Shown: positions 1-11,510, counted from the first letter of the stretch. The stretch is 64,000 nucleotides of DNA from Micropterix aruncella (GCA_944548615.1 OX155967.1:6992049-7056048), one strand, 5' to 3'. A program made the numbers and translations. The notes: generated by a model not told the origin, from the sequence alone.

Positions 1-500
1 TATGACAAAACTGATATTATTTGCCACAACTTACATGCGTGAAAGTGCATTTCTTACAATGGTGACTACGAAAACAAACGCAAGGAACCGAAGAAAAAAA
101 TAAATAGCAAATTTGTTTTTTAAACTATTTCTTTGTTGGGGGCGTTCGCTAATTTCTAACCGGATTGTATGGAAGTTCTAAAAACTATCTATGTACTTTG
201 CAAATAGACCATACGCTGGTCTAAATAGTGTTTTTTTAATATTGAGCATCATCTCTAGGTTTTTCAAAAACTGAAGACAAATCTCGCTCGTTTTTATTTT
301 TTCGGAAAACAGTAACAGAAAAAAGATAATTTACAATTAATATGGAAATAATTTACCAATTTCGTTTTGGCGAAATGATAGCTTAAGGACCGGGTTTTTA
401 AAATCCGGCATAATTATATTAAAATTCTTTTTCGTGTTCTCACAACCAGGCCACAAAATTATGCTTCATATAGCTTTTGGCCGCCACGGCTGGCACGGCC
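1..500. other. AT-rich sequence without recognisable gene
   Basis: Both strands contain only short open frames and no domain or repeat I recognise. A short GC-richer patch near 480-530 leads into the interspersed repeat that follows. Confidence 0.4.
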
Positions 501-514
501 TCTTAACCCTTCGA

Positions 515-1530
515 GTAGCGGCATTATTTCATGGCAGACCGCGGCAATTTATTGGAATTTCTTGCATTATCGCCGCGCTCGACAAAAAGTACTATAACTA
601 TGGAACTACTTTAGAAATCATAGGAATCAAAGAATAACTTTGCAATGATCGCATTGAAATTTCGTATATAGAATATTGAAATCTCATTTTGTAAAACAAT
701 TAGATAATTATGAATAAACATGATAAAGTCGAAAAAGTGAAAAAAACTCGGCATTTCGAAGTTGTACTTGTCTTACGGAAAAATACGGCACCCTATTTAG
801 AATTTGTAAAGGCTATCGTGAGCTTTATTAGATTCTCTCAAAGGTAGTATTTAGTTCTTCTTATTTAATTACAAAAATATTTAGATATTAGTTCATAAAA
901 ACCAATAAAATTTTTGATGATTTCTCGAAAAATAATCTCGAAAAAAAATCATTAATTTACAAATACGCCGAAAACTTCATATATTTCAGCAAAAAACAAA
1001 ATAATATATATTTGTCAACGAATTAGGCGGACATTTTGCATTTTTAGAGTTATTTATCGCAAAAAAACTCAATAATTATTAATGACGCCATTTTTTTTCA
1101 ACTAAAAAATTTTTCAACTTTTCAACTAAATCACCCAATTTTTCAACTAAAAAAAACCAGGTAAAATTGGAATAAAATGTACATAAAATAACTGAATTCC
1201 GTTGATAAAATGTTTTAGAATCAAAATTACTTACATTTATATTCATATTCCAACTGAAAACACTAAAAAAATACAAAAAAACTTCACGACCCGATGTCTG
1301 ACAATGGCGACCAACCAGCGATGTTTGACAATGGAGTTTTACCAGAAATATCCAAATATATGACGCGCGAAATTATTCTAGCGGCCGTCTATGTATCTAT
1401 GCTAATAATGAGATATTGAAAATAATAATACTGTGCGCTCCGGGAGCAAGTCGTCAATATTGGTCGTTACGTAGTCAACGGTGTTCTGACGTGCAACCAA
1501 ATTTGGTCGTTACGTAACCGAAGGGGCAAA
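515..1530 (-). repeat. Interspersed repeat family F, left copy
   Basis: The stretches around 520-960 and 1310-1530 read as the reverse complement of 61612-62255 with only moderate divergence. Shared landmarks include GGTCGTTACGTAGTCAACGG at the outer end and GCAGACCGCGGCAATTTATT at the inner end. The left copy carries about 350 extra bases (about 960-1310) that the right copy lacks, so it has an internal insertion or the right copy has a deletion. No coding capacity was seen. It is a dispersed, probably non-autonomous element of unknown class. Confidence 0.6.
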
Positions 1531-1535
1531 TATTG

Positions 1536-2726
1536 TTGATATGGTTTTTATTTAGTAGTACACCAACTAAATATGTCTCTTCTTCTACATCACGATGTAT
1601 TTCGAAGTTTATTTCGATAAAAACAAAGCTCACCTTCGTGCTGCGACTTCGTAATCTGATATAACCAAAAATGTCTTCAACAAAAAGAAAAAATATGAGC
1701 ACAAGCAACTTAGACGCTTGAAGGTTTCGATGACATTAACAGTAGGGATGGCAAGTTTTTGAAAAGTGGAAATAACGTCAATCAAAATTTAATCGAAGTT
1801 TTGTCTCAAGTAAGGATAGGTACCCTCTCAAGTAAGGCGATTCGACGGTAAGAAGTGAAAAAATAAAAACAGTTTTGTGTGAGGACATTTTTTTAAAATT
1901 CACAGTCGTTCACTAGGCTGTGTGTAGAGACTCTGAATTCATACAAGCTCCATTCGGAGACCTTTTTTATGACATTATCGCAGTTTAGTGATAATGGTTT
2001 ATTAATCCGGCAAAGTCGATAAAGTATGTAACTTACGTGTTCGAAAGTGGAGAAAACGAATTTAAGTGCTTTTTCACGATATGTCACTTTGGTTTTTTAT
2101 TTATAAATATTTTTGCTGAATTATATTGAAATTATTCACTCACGAACGTAAACGTCCGCTAATCTTTAATAATTTTAAGTAGATACCGGGCGCGATTGCG
2201 TTTCTTTGTGAACTAAAACTAAAATTAGTTCAAACGAACGAGATACAGCAATGCGTTAAAGCGGAATATGAAACGAACGATCGTAGATAAAAACTACCCG
2301 TCGAACTTATACTCGTCCGAATAAATTTGAACACATTTCGTGCGGTGTTAGATTCAGATGCTTTATCTTTTGTTAGTAGTATTAATGAACGCAATCGAGC
2401 CCAATATATTCTTATAATACTGATGTAAAGATTTAGTAAAGAAGAATTAAAAATAAATATATAAATATTCAATATTTTACGTATTCAATATAAGTAATTA
2501 AATCTTCATACATATGAACATCTAATACGCAAAAATTAATTAAATTTCAACACAGGCACAGCACAAATAATAAGGAATTAAGAAATGGCAACCTTGAAAA
2601 TTGACAGCTGTCAATCCGGTATTCCTTCGCGAACTCCGCATCACTGCAGTGAATTTTTCTAACTTAATCTATTAAATTGAGTCAAACGCATTTTCTCAGT
2701 AAAACAGTCACATTATTCATACGAAG
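1536..2726. other. 5' flank of the zinc-finger gene
   Basis: AT-rich sequence with no recognised coding region. A perfect 14-base palindrome, TTGACAGCTGTCAA, lies at 2601-2614, about 110 bases before the zinc-finger start codon, and could be a protein binding site. I see no clear TATA box. Confidence 0.3.
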
Positions 2727-4107
2727 ATGAGTGAGAAAATTGTGGATGATTACGGCAATGTGACCGTCAAGATGGAAGAAGATGTCGCTATTAAAACGGA
2801 GGTCGATTCGGACCTTACAGATTCGACTATTCATCTAAACGATTTTGTACCAGATAAACGAGGGAATGTACTTGAATGCGGCGAAGTTGATACTAGTTTC
2901 ATGAAGCCAGAGCCAATCGAAGGTGGACCAACTGGTAGTAGAAATATTTGTGATGTTGGGACCAGCGGTGGACGAGTCAAATCGCACGTTTGCCCGGATT
3001 GCGGTAGGGCGTTTTCCTATAAGAGTCAATTAAATACACACGTTACTGGTGTTCATTTAAAATTGAAATTTCCTTGCGGTGAATGTGACAGTGCTTTTAC
3101 AGAGAAAGGCAATTTGAAAAAGCATTTAGACACCATTCATCGTAAGTTGGGAGAGGTTCGTATGTGGCGACTGTGATTGTGCTTTCACGAGGAAAAATGA
3201 TTTGAAAAATCATTTAGACTCAGGTCATAGTAAGCTGAAGAACTATTCATGTGGGGAATGCCATCGCGCTTTTAAACTGAAAGCAAATTTAAAACAGCAT
3301 TTGGACGCCGTTCACAGGAAGCTAATGAAATACACATGTGCAGAATGCGACATGGCGTTTACATATTCAGGGCTTTTGAAAGGACATGTAGATGCAATTC
3401 ACAGAGAATTGAAGAAACACTCGTGTGGAGATTGTGACCGTGCGTTTTCAACGCAGGCAGCTTTGAAGATACATCTGGACTCAGTTCATAGAAAGCTTAA
3501 GAAGTACTCATGTGAAGAGTGCTGTCGTGCGTTTACACAGAAAGGAAATTTAAAGAAGCATTTAGACGCTATTCATCATAAGTTAAAAAGATTTGTATGT
3601 GGTGAATGTAACCGTGCATTTTCAGGAAAAGGCCTTTTAAAGAAGCATTTAGAAGGAGTTCACATGAAGTTGAAGAAGTACTCTTGTGGAGACTGCGATC
3701 GTGGCTTTGCAGATAAAGGTAATTTAAGAAAGCATGTGGACACTGTTCATCATAAAGTAAAGAGATTCGTCTGCGGTGAATGTGATCACACATTTTCAGA
3801 AAAAGGAAGTCTAAAAAAGCATTTAGAAGGCGTTCACCGTAAGCTGAAGAAGTACCCATGTAAAGAATGCGACTGTGCTTTTACGCAACAAGGGCATTTG
3901 AAAGGACATGTAGACTCAGTCCACAGGAAGTTAAAGAAATATTCATGTGGAGACTGCAATCATGCTTTTACAGATAAAAGCAATTTTAAAAAGCATGTGG
4001 ACACTGTTCATCATAATTTAAAGAGATTTGTTTGCGGTGATTGCCATCATACATTTTCACGGAAAGAAACTTTAAAGATGCATTTAGACGCTCGTCACAG
4101 CAAATAA
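2727..4107 (+). pseudogene. C2H2 zinc-finger protein, 13 fingers, one frameshift
   Basis: This is a single-exon-like open frame for a putative nuclear DNA-binding protein. Residues 1-85 are acidic and include VKMEE and IKTE, which resemble sumoylation sites and are common in insect zinc-finger regulators. About 13 C2H2 fingers of the form C-x2-C-x12-H-x4-H follow, joined by an unusual KLKKY/F linker instead of the usual TGEKP. Fingers 1 and 2 are in the first frame, which stops at 3174-3176. Finger 3 is spread over two frames: a 1-base insertion at about 3147-3156 shifts the frame, and fingers 4-13 then run open to 4107. Apart from that base the array is intact, so this is either a very young pseudogene or a sequencing or assembly error. 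The start at 2727 is the first ATG of the frame. Target genes are unknown. Confidence 0.75.
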
Positions 4108-4735
4108 AAAGAAATATAATAGCATTTGAATAGACGTAGGGCTTCCAATCACGCATACCCTTGCGATATCTCGGTATAGCGAGATAAAAAAAACAATGTC
4201 GCGAGGTCCCGGTATAACAGGATTCCGCATTTTTCGATAAAAGAGGGTATAGTTATACTGTCAGTTATCTATATAGTTATAGGGTAGTTATCAGTATGTA
4301 GTTAAACATAGCATGCTTAAAGTTAAAAATATTTATTAGGAAAAAACATTACAAAAATAAATTTACATTGTATTTTGGAAGTGTTTTCGCAGGAAACAAA
4401 ACATTCCCAAAGTGTCGTCAGCCAAACTACTTCGTATCGTAAGATATACGATACGAATCTGCCTATAAGGGCAAGATAACCGGCAGCGGAGAACGACTAC
4501 TCACAGCTTCTACGATTGTAGGCACTACAGAATTGTATTTTCAATTCTGTCGATGGATTGCAATAACAAGACACACTTTAACAGACATCTTGCAAGCACA
4601 CATACATATAACACGTCATAGTAGGGTTGGTTGTAAGAGATTGTCATATGACAATAAACCCGCCCATTGTGACAATTCACAATAAAGAGTATAAACAAAC
4701 AAACAAACAAACTTTAGGGCCGTGTGTGCTAGCGT
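4108..4735 (+). repeat. 3' flank with a LINE-like 3' tail
   Basis: A short hairpin (about 4410-4455, arms around GATATACGATACG) is followed from about 4550 by sequence ending in ACAATAAAGAGTATAAAC and an (AAAC)n tract at about 4692-4711. This polyadenylation-like end and simple tail resemble insect LINE 3' ends. No protein is encoded. Class assignment is from memory only. Confidence 0.35.
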
Positions 4736-5001
4736 TAAGTACCCATCGATCCACATGATTCATAAAAAGTTACCTCTTTCTTTATGGTGGTTTCGATATG
4801 AGGAATTCGAGCGGGTGATGGAGAAATACTTGTCATGGCGGAGTTTAAAGTTTGATCTAGCTCTTCTTGAAATGACAGAGCTCGAGTAGCCGTGTTCTCT
4901 TCAGTGTTGGCAGCACTAACAGCTTGACTCTGAACATTATTTTCAGCCACAACAGAAAGAGGCAATTTCACATTATCAGCTTCGACAAATAGAGTTGTCA
5001 A
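4735..5001 (-). pseudogene. Possible hAT transposase fragment
   Basis: An 88-residue open frame. Its second half (LSFQEELDQTLNSAM, then TIKKEVTFYESCGSMGT) resembles the linker before the C-terminal dimerisation region of hAT transposases, where an IK/RxE...FE segment precedes the conserved block. The conserved dimerisation residues are missing at the 3' end. On the 5' side the frame runs into the start of a family A repeat at about 4991, so it is truncated on both sides. The match is weak and rests on one short region. Confidence 0.25.
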
Positions 5002-5652
5002 CTACAACGGGCGAACCCGTCACCTCAGGAAGTTTTAACGATTAGTCGTTCTATCTCCCGTGAAGTGAGCGCAGAAGACTTGGACAAAACAGTCCACCGT
5101 GAAGCTCCGCCACATGCCCGTAAGAGGCCAACGTCTTAACCGCGAGATAACCAGGTGTGTTACCCAGCGGGCTTACACTCACAACCTTACTTCCAATTGC
5201 GACCAGATTACTCCGGTCTCTCGATTGGTTACGAGTTCGAGGTCGCTTGCGCGGTCCTCTCCCTTACGAAGCGGTGAGACGGTGTATACCGAATCTATCG
5301 CGGACCACGGCATCCTTTGCCCGGATGTTCACCCAGGATCGGGTAGCTGATGGTCGTTTCAAGAGCAGTCGCCGTAAGGTCCGCAACCACCCCCGCTCTA
5401 TAGGAAACAGTACCTACTGCTTCCAGACTCTCCGACTGTTAGTCAGAGAGCAATCGATTGGCTTACGCCGCACTGTGCGCAGACCGTCCAGAGCGCCAGA
5501 AGGTCGACTCCTAGGGGAAACTAGCTCTCAGGCCAGAGTCCTGCCCAGGATCGCAGTTCATGCGTGGAGGCCTCCGGATGGGTGTTGACCCGTGAGTGTG
5601 ACCAACCCTGAACAGAATGGGTCTTCGTGGCCAGCTCAGCAATGGCCTATTA
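4991..5652 (+). repeat. Interspersed repeat family A, near full-length copy
   Basis: Starts with AGAGTTGTCAACTACAACGG and ends near GGCCTATTAG. It is visibly richer in G+C than its surroundings. The same unit recurs at 14124, 19083 (split), 30613, 34076 and elsewhere, in both orientations. Open frames in it differ between copies mainly by amino-acid-changing substitutions, so I do not regard it as coding. I cannot assign a TE class; no terminal inverted repeats or poly-A tail are evident. Confidence 0.65.
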
Positions 5653-5817
5653 GGGATATCAGCTTCGACAGAGGATGTCTAATTAAACTTCATTTTCTAG
5701 ATTACCTGCTTAATTTCCCGTCGAATCACACTTTTTGGTGGAATAATTGTCGATCATGCGATCATGAGATCATGCGAGATCTCGGTATTTCAAGATCTCG
5801 GTATACCGAGATTGGAA

Positions 5818-6040
5818 GCGCTAATACAGACGCAGTTCACAGGATATTAAAGAAATATTCACGTGGAGAAAGCGATTTTGTGTTTGCACAGCAAGGACAT
5901 TTGAAAGGTCATGTAGAAGCAGTTCACAGGATATAGACGAAACACCCGTTCGGCGAATGCAATCGCATTTTTATAGTACAAAGAAACTTGTAAAGACATT
6001 TTGATGCCATTCATGAGGAATTTAAAATAGTACACGTATG
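5818..6040 (+). pseudogene. Decayed C2H2 zinc-finger tail
   Basis: Reading in pieces gives DAVHRILKKYSRGESDFVFA, then HLKGHVEAVHRI, a stop at 5934-5936, then FGECNRIF and HFDAIHEE. These match the finger and linker pattern of the gene at 2727-4107 (KLKKYSCGEC...HLKGHVDAVHR). A cysteine has become arginine, and stops and frame changes are present. It is either a former 3' continuation of the array, now about 1.7 kb downstream with family A and other sequence in between, or a fragment of a duplicated paralogue. Confidence 0.65.
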
Positions 6041-6374
6041 GGAAATCGTCTCATTCACTTTCTTCGAAACAGATGTTGAACTATCGTTGGTGTGTTATTG
6101 TTTAGATGTTTTAAATAAAAGTACCTACTAGTGCTCACAAAATTACAACAGCATTGGTAGAGTCCGCTACAAATTTTGATAGACAAAATGTATTTCCATT
6201 CCAATCAATAAATTGCAGAATTGTCAAATTATTATGTAGTGTTGTATATAATGTTGTATAGTCTAGTATAGGATATACCAAGTACCTATGTGTTTATTTT
6301 TTTATGGATCTAAGTAAATAAATTAATAGGTTATTAGTAAAGACACATTTTAAAAAACAAGCTTTTATTAAAAT
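6041..6374. other. AT-rich spacer
   Basis: No gene or clear repeat is seen. It separates the zinc-finger remnant from a minisatellite. Confidence 0.3.
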
Positions 6375-6880
6375 GCTCTGTCCCGAGCCAACCCTGGGTG
6401 CAGCAACCATGTTATTATGAAACTTGAAACGGACTATTGTAATTGAATGCGTATAGAAAATTACGTGACTGTGCTGTTGACCGTTGGGATTCACTCGTCG
6501 GGAGCCAACCTTGGGCTCAGCAGCCATGTCATAATGAAACTTATAACGGGCTATCATAATTGAATGCGTATACAAAATTATGTGTGTGCTATTGACCGTT
6601 GAGGAGTCCCCTCGTCGGGAGTCAGTCCTGGGCGCAACAGCCATGTCAAGGTTAAACTTAGAACGGGCTATCATAATTGAATGCGTATACAAAATTTCGT
6701 GACTGTAATGTTGACAGTTGAGGCTCTCATCGTCGGGAGCCAACCCAGCATCCGTGTCATGATGAAACTTATAACGAGCTATGATAATTGAATACGTATA
6801 CAAATTTCGTCAAAAAATCGCGTATACAAAATTTTGAGGAGTCCCTTCGTCGGGAGCCAATCCTGGGTGCAGAAACCATA
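6375..6880 (-). repeat. Minisatellite family E (unit about 115-125 bp), copy 1
   Basis: About four degenerate tandem units, each containing CGTCGGGAGCCAACC, a CAGCCATGTCAT block, ATCATAATTGAATGCGTATA and a GACCGTTGAGGAGTCCC block. The same unit recurs at 50278-50560. A 169-residue open frame across the array (6294-6803, minus) is a periodic by-product. Arrays of this kind are often carried inside non-autonomous elements. Confidence 0.7.
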
Positions 6881-8215
6881 AAAATGTATTGTCATCGGAA
6901 CTGCACCAACGTGTAAAATTCCAACTTCATAGGATAAGAGGAAGTGGTTCTAATTCTGTTAGCAAGATTTGACCTAAATAAACATACTGACAATGCAAGG
7001 TAAATAAAAGCTTGTAAAAATACGACTGACGAATTGATGTTTTTCGATGTCGTTATTCTAAACAGGATAAGCTAAAACTCTTTTGGACGCGTTATTATTA
7101 CCTAGACATGTATTTCTTGCCAATTGTGGCCCTTTTAATTACCGACTTTCACACGCCGTAAAATAATCACAAGCTAGTTGCATTTTTTCACTCGTTGCCT
7201 AGTTGCGTATAAAACGTCTCATTCATCCGAAGTTATCAAATATTTACGAACGAGCTATCATGGAGGGTATATATACCAAGGTATGTGCTTTATACTGCTA
7301 TTTTAATTACAAAGATACATGCTTTACCTCCACCTCCACGTGTCCTCAAAGTTTCATCTAGATATTATGTCAAAATAATATATTTTCTCTTTGATTAAAA
7401 AAAAACTCCAAAAAAACTCCTTAATGTTTTATTTTTTTCTCATTGCAATCCTAATAACCTTAAATTTTTAATACCATTTGCCTGTTTCTGCCTGCTACTT
7501 AGTTTTTTATGCTTTCTTCAGCCTGAGGCAACACGATCAAAAATGCCGACCTCATAGAAATATGTTTTAAAAACGATAAAAAATATAAAAATTAAAAGTT
7601 TTCAAAAAATTACGCTCGCTGCTGAATCTAACTGCTCCAAGCAATAACGAGGCCAAGTAGCAACTAGGTATATGTAAACCTTTTTTTAAATTTAATAAAA
7701 TTGGATTACGCCCATATGTCATATGGTAATTGGATTCTGGATAAAATCAAAGTTTCACTTTTCGAATTCTGGTAGAAACCATTATAGTACGGTGCAATTA
7801 GCCCCAAAAACGGGCAAACCCCAACTTCCAAAAAAAAGTTTTCCTCCATCGCCAAATTGTTATATCCACTCCTCGTAGTAGGTAATAAAAAGTAACACTA
7901 CTTTGAGCATCGGGTTAGGGAGGGAGGGGGAGGGGGAAGTGAGTAAATTAGTAGTTTACGCAGATTTTCGCAAATATCTCGAAAACTATGCGGATTAGCG
8001 CAAAAAATATTCAATACAAAAATAATCTAAATTAAATTACAAACATAAATGATTCAGTACATAATCACGCTAAAGTAAAAGGTTCGGGAAATATAGAGGG
8101 CAGTGGCTTTTTTTTAAGTTTTCCAGATTTGTTGCGAAAAACATGGAATTATCACGTAAACTGAAGTAAATCAACAATATCAGAATGAATTATATCTATT
8201 TTTGTAGTGTGGTTG
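6881..8215. other. AT-rich intergenic sequence with a G-run
   Basis: No gene is identified. At 7915-7940 there is a purine tract with runs of G3-G5, G-quadruplex-prone on the plus strand. A TATAAAA at 7208-7214 precedes an ATG at 7260 and a GTATGT donor-like site at 7281, which could be a tiny first exon, but no partner exon was found. Confidence 0.25.
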
Positions 8216-8249
8216 TGTATTGCATCCCTACCTAGCAAGAAATCTCGTA

Positions 8250-8332
8250 AATGTACAAAATGTACAAAAATGTACAAAAATGTACACAATGTACAAAATG
8301 TACAAAATGTACAAATGTACAAAAATGTATAA
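8250..8332 (+). repeat. TGTACAAAA short tandem array
   Basis: About nine units of TGTACAAAA or TGTACAAA. Each contains the palindrome TGTACA. The repetitive open frame over it (YKMYKMYK) is not a gene. Confidence 0.8.
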
Positions 8333-8980
8333 AAAAAATCATATCGAAAAACAATGTAGTCATGTTAAAGACAATCTTAATGTAAAACATGAATCAGGAT
8401 TCAGTCCTCTCCAAACACCTCACCCTCTTCTTCTACAAACTCGTCAACGATGAGCGTGCCCTTGTTAGGACATTCCAGGCCTGCGCAGTTGCGGCACATG
8501 CTTGAACAATTTAAACCACTCTTCCTGCACTCACAGTTACGTACGCATTCGTCTCTGCATGCGCACACGATGAGGGAAAGTAGTTCTTGTGAAGCAGCGG
8601 GACGCGCTGTTGTATGTGGTTTCAGGTGTTTTTCGATGTTCTTCCACCCCCACTCAATCGGATTCTTCTTTTCATTGAGCCACTGCTGCACCTGGTGGTA
8701 AACTCTGAATGAATGCTGCCTGGAAGCTGCTAAAGTGTGGGGATGTACAGCTAACTTGAACAACAAATGTAAAGGCTGCTTTGCAATTGCCTTAAAGTAA
8801 CACCGGTAGCTAAGAAAATCTAGATCATCAGTGTTCTTTGCTCCAAACATGGCAAGAAGAAAATGCTTCCCAGCATCAGCAACTGCATTCGGGTCAGCTT
8901 TGGGGTCGTTGAAGACAAGAAGCTTCGTGCGAAGAGCCTTGTTGGCCTGAACTTTTCTAAACGGTGAAATTTTCCTCTTG

Positions 8981-10170
8981 TTAAGCTATTGCATAGCTTT
9001 TATGACGGGCCTAGGCCAGCGCGGCGACCGAATGAAGAAATTTCTTAACGAAAATTAATGATTTTAAACTGATAATTACGTCTAAACGAGTACTGCTTAC
9101 GATTCGAAAAAAATATATGTTAAACAAGAACATTTTCCTAATATTCTTAGCTTGGAATATTTTAGATTTTGTTTACATTACATAGTGTAATTAATTTGTG
9201 AAATTAGGTCTAACCGAACACTAAAACGACTACTACGCAAATACTATCTGGCGTATTATTATGAAACCTGCACCATTTTAAAGATAATTTAATTATCTAT
9301 CTTTTTATCTACGATTTTTTTCGAATAATCCAGTTTTTAAGCTATTGCATAGCTTTTATCGCGGGCCTAGAGGCCAGCGCGGCGACCGAATGAAGAAATT
9401 TCTTAACGAAAATTAATGATTTTAAACTGATAATTACGTCTAAACGAGTACTGCTTACGATTTGAAAAAAATATATATTAAAGAAGAACATTTTCCTAAT
9501 ATTCTTGGCTTTGAATATTTTAGATTTTGTTTATATTACATAGTGTAATTAATTAGTGAAATTAGGTCTAACCGAACACAAAAACGACTACTACGCTAAT
9601 ACTATTTGGCGTATTATTATAAAACCGGCACCATTTTAAAGATTATTTTATTATCTATCTTTTATCTACGATTTTTTTCGAATAGTCAAAAAATAATATG
9701 CGTTTTTTTGTTTTATCGAATAAAATTCGTGCGCTGTATCGGAAGAAGTTTAAATTATTTCGAATCGATTCGGAATAATTTCAACGTTTTCCGATAGAGC
9801 GCAGTTATCTGATATCAGAAAAAAATTTCTTCATACTGCATAAATAAAATAAATAAATAATTATAATTGCATAAGTTGTTAAAAAATGCAATGCAATAGC
9901 TTTACCGCGGCAGTCCCCGAGTGCCACACGTATTTTTTTTTGCTTTATCGAATAAACAATTCGTGCACGGCGCTCTATCGGAAGACGTTTAAATTACCGC
10001 TACCGCAGCCGCAAATGATTCGGAATAATTTCAACGTTTTCCGATAGAGCGCAGTTATCTGATATCAGAAAAAATAAAATAAATAAATTATTATAATTGC
10101 ATAAGTTGTTAAAAATGCTATGCAATAGCTTTACCGCGGCAGTCCCCGAGTGCCACACTTATTTTTTTTT
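8981..10170 (+). mobile_element. Family B repeat, outer copy (host of a nested copy)
   Basis: The outer copy starts TAAGCTATTGCATAGC at 8981 and is interrupted at about 9337. It resumes at about 9933 and ends near GAGTGCCACACTTA and a T-run at about 10170. Comparison with the uninterrupted copy at 27816 fixes the break after its GATTTTTTTCGAATA segment. The element is about 600 bp, does not code, and has AGCTATTGCATAGC-like motifs near both ends. The flanks suggest a short TTGT or TGT duplication, but T-runs make this uncertain. Class unknown. Confidence 0.7.
9338..9932 (+). mobile_element. Family B repeat, copy nested inside another family B copy
   Basis: A full-length copy in the same orientation as its host, from TAAGCTATTGCATAGC at 9338 to GAGTGCCACACG at about 9930. 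It closely resembles the outer copy, so the two insertions are probably not far apart in time. Confidence 0.7.
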
Positions 10171-10545
10171 GTAGATAGCTGAGACAGTGTCACATCCTGT
10201 GAAAGCGTATACTGCGAAGATAACATCTTTCATCTCCTCGCTGGATGTCAGAAATGGAGTACACCTTTTCATGTTGATTGCCTTTCTTCGGCACCACCAT
10301 TTTCAATTTGTTATCGGGGGCGCGTGGACAGTTAACAAGACTAATAAGTCTATATGCTCCAAGTCCTTTCTCTGCTTCATCAATCGCTGTAAGAACTATC
10401 ATTAAGTCAGCATCACCCTGTGCTTGATGTACTGTGCAACCGGCTCTTTGCAAGTGCACTGTGAGGAGAGAAACTAGTCCTATTTTGTTTTTAGCATTAG
10501 CATTGATTTTAAAATCAATGGCATTAGCTAGAAATTCACGTTGAA

Positions 10546-11180
10546 ATCACATTACGCCACTATAAACCGCATAAGAAAAACGTTTCGGTAAACAGCAACG
10601 TGTGAACGGGCTGTTAGGTGTAGTATCGACGTTTCTCCGGGGTGTTAAGAATTAACCTCTAGTATACGCCGCAGGTATTTTTTCTGAAATTTGAGCACTA
10701 TTATATTATTCTTTTTAAACTCGCTTTGTCTGAGTGATAAAGGCTTCCTTTACGGTCGTCGGTCTTTGTTTGAAATTGCTTATTTTCCCCCGATTTTTTC
10801 CGTCGGTATAGCTTTTGCTTTATACGATCTCTTTGTAGGCACATTTATTTTTCAGTTACAAAGCAAGCCGCATTTTTTTGTTGATATATATCGTACTCGC
10901 GCGCTAAAAATGTAATTGGTGTATTTATTAAATTTAAGAAGAATTATCAACAACTTATATTTTTCCGTATTTGCCCCAATATTGCTATTTCGTATCTCTG
11001 CCGGCATAGCTTTTAGTTGTCACATTTGCCGCGGCAAAAAAAGAATATTAGGTACCTAGGCAAACACCTAGTATTGGAAACTTGAATGATCTTTTCTAAT
11101 AATTGCTTTTTAGTGCTAACCACGCCATCTTGTTTTTAGTAAACTAAAATACCTTGCCTAATCTAACCTAACTTAAGCTG
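10546..11180. other. Spacer without recognisable gene
   Basis: Only short open frames of ordinary composition and no recognised domain or repeat. Confidence 0.3.
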
Positions 11181-11184
11181 ACCT

Positions 11185-11510
11185 TGCCATAATATTAGAC
11201 CCACCATATATTTCAGTACAGTCCCTAACCATAATATTACACCCACCGTAATTACCAGTAGAGTCCCTTGTCATAATATTAGACCCACCGTATATTTCAG
11301 TACAGTCCGTTGACATAATATTAGGCCAACCGAAATCGTATATATCAGTAGGTACAGTATTTTTCCATAATATTAGACTCACCTTATATATTTCAGTATA
11401 GTACCTTGCCATAATATTAGAGTTTAATATTATAATTATGATAATAGACCCTCCGTATAATAGACTTTGCTGTTCTATTAGACCCACCGTATATTTCAGT
11501 ACCAAGTTAC
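11185..11510 (-). repeat. Minisatellite, unit about 46 bp
   Basis: About seven degenerate units containing CATAATATTAGACCCACCG followed by TATATTTCAGTACAGTC. The minus-strand open frame (SNIMARDCTEIYGG and similar) is a by-product of the repeat. Confidence 0.75.

Larger units (their letters stand above)
8401..10545 (-). pseudogene. CXC-domain (tesmin/TSO1-like) protein gene, broken by a nested repeat
   Basis: Two coding pieces of one protein are separated by a repeat insertion. The upstream piece (about 10545-10171) reads AGCTVHQAQGDADLMIVLTA and later, in another frame, FAVYAFTGCDTVSAIY. A frameshift lies at about 10240. The downstream piece (8980-8401) continues KRKISPFRKVQANKALRTKL, then NPIEWGWKNIEKHL, and ends with a cysteine-rich CXC block (CACRDECVRNCECRKSG, CSSMCRNCAGLEC). 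The stop is at 8401-8403. From memory, insect and cnidarian genomes hold many proteins of this shape: a DADT-like block, a GCDT motif, then WGW and CXC. They are probably TE-associated, and their function is unknown. Joining the flanks restores one continuous frame across the insertion, which confirms that the insertion broke this gene. Confidence 0.7.

Noticed and set aside
3569..3859. Minus-strand 96-codon open frame within the zinc-finger gene
   Set aside because: Antisense shadow of the finger repeats.
5157..5588. A 143-codon open frame in family A, with counterparts at 14296-14604 and 34145-34453
   Set aside because: The copies align but differ mainly by amino-acid replacements and frameshifts, with no sign of selection for protein. 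A formal dN/dS on more copies could overturn this.
6294..6803. A 169-codon minus-strand open frame with internal repeats (THSIMIARYKFHYDM)
   Set aside because: It follows the minisatellite period and no homologous protein is recalled.
7208..7282. TATAAAA, ATG and a GTATGT donor suggesting a tiny first exon (MEGIYTK)
   Set aside because: No downstream exon with a compatible frame was identified; too little evidence.
8220..8453. A 77-codon open frame rich in YKM/KCTK
   Set aside because: Produced by the TGTACAAAA tandem array.
10187..10405. Plus-strand open frame at the CXC gene
   Set aside because: Antisense shadow of the CXC-gene fragment on the minus strand.
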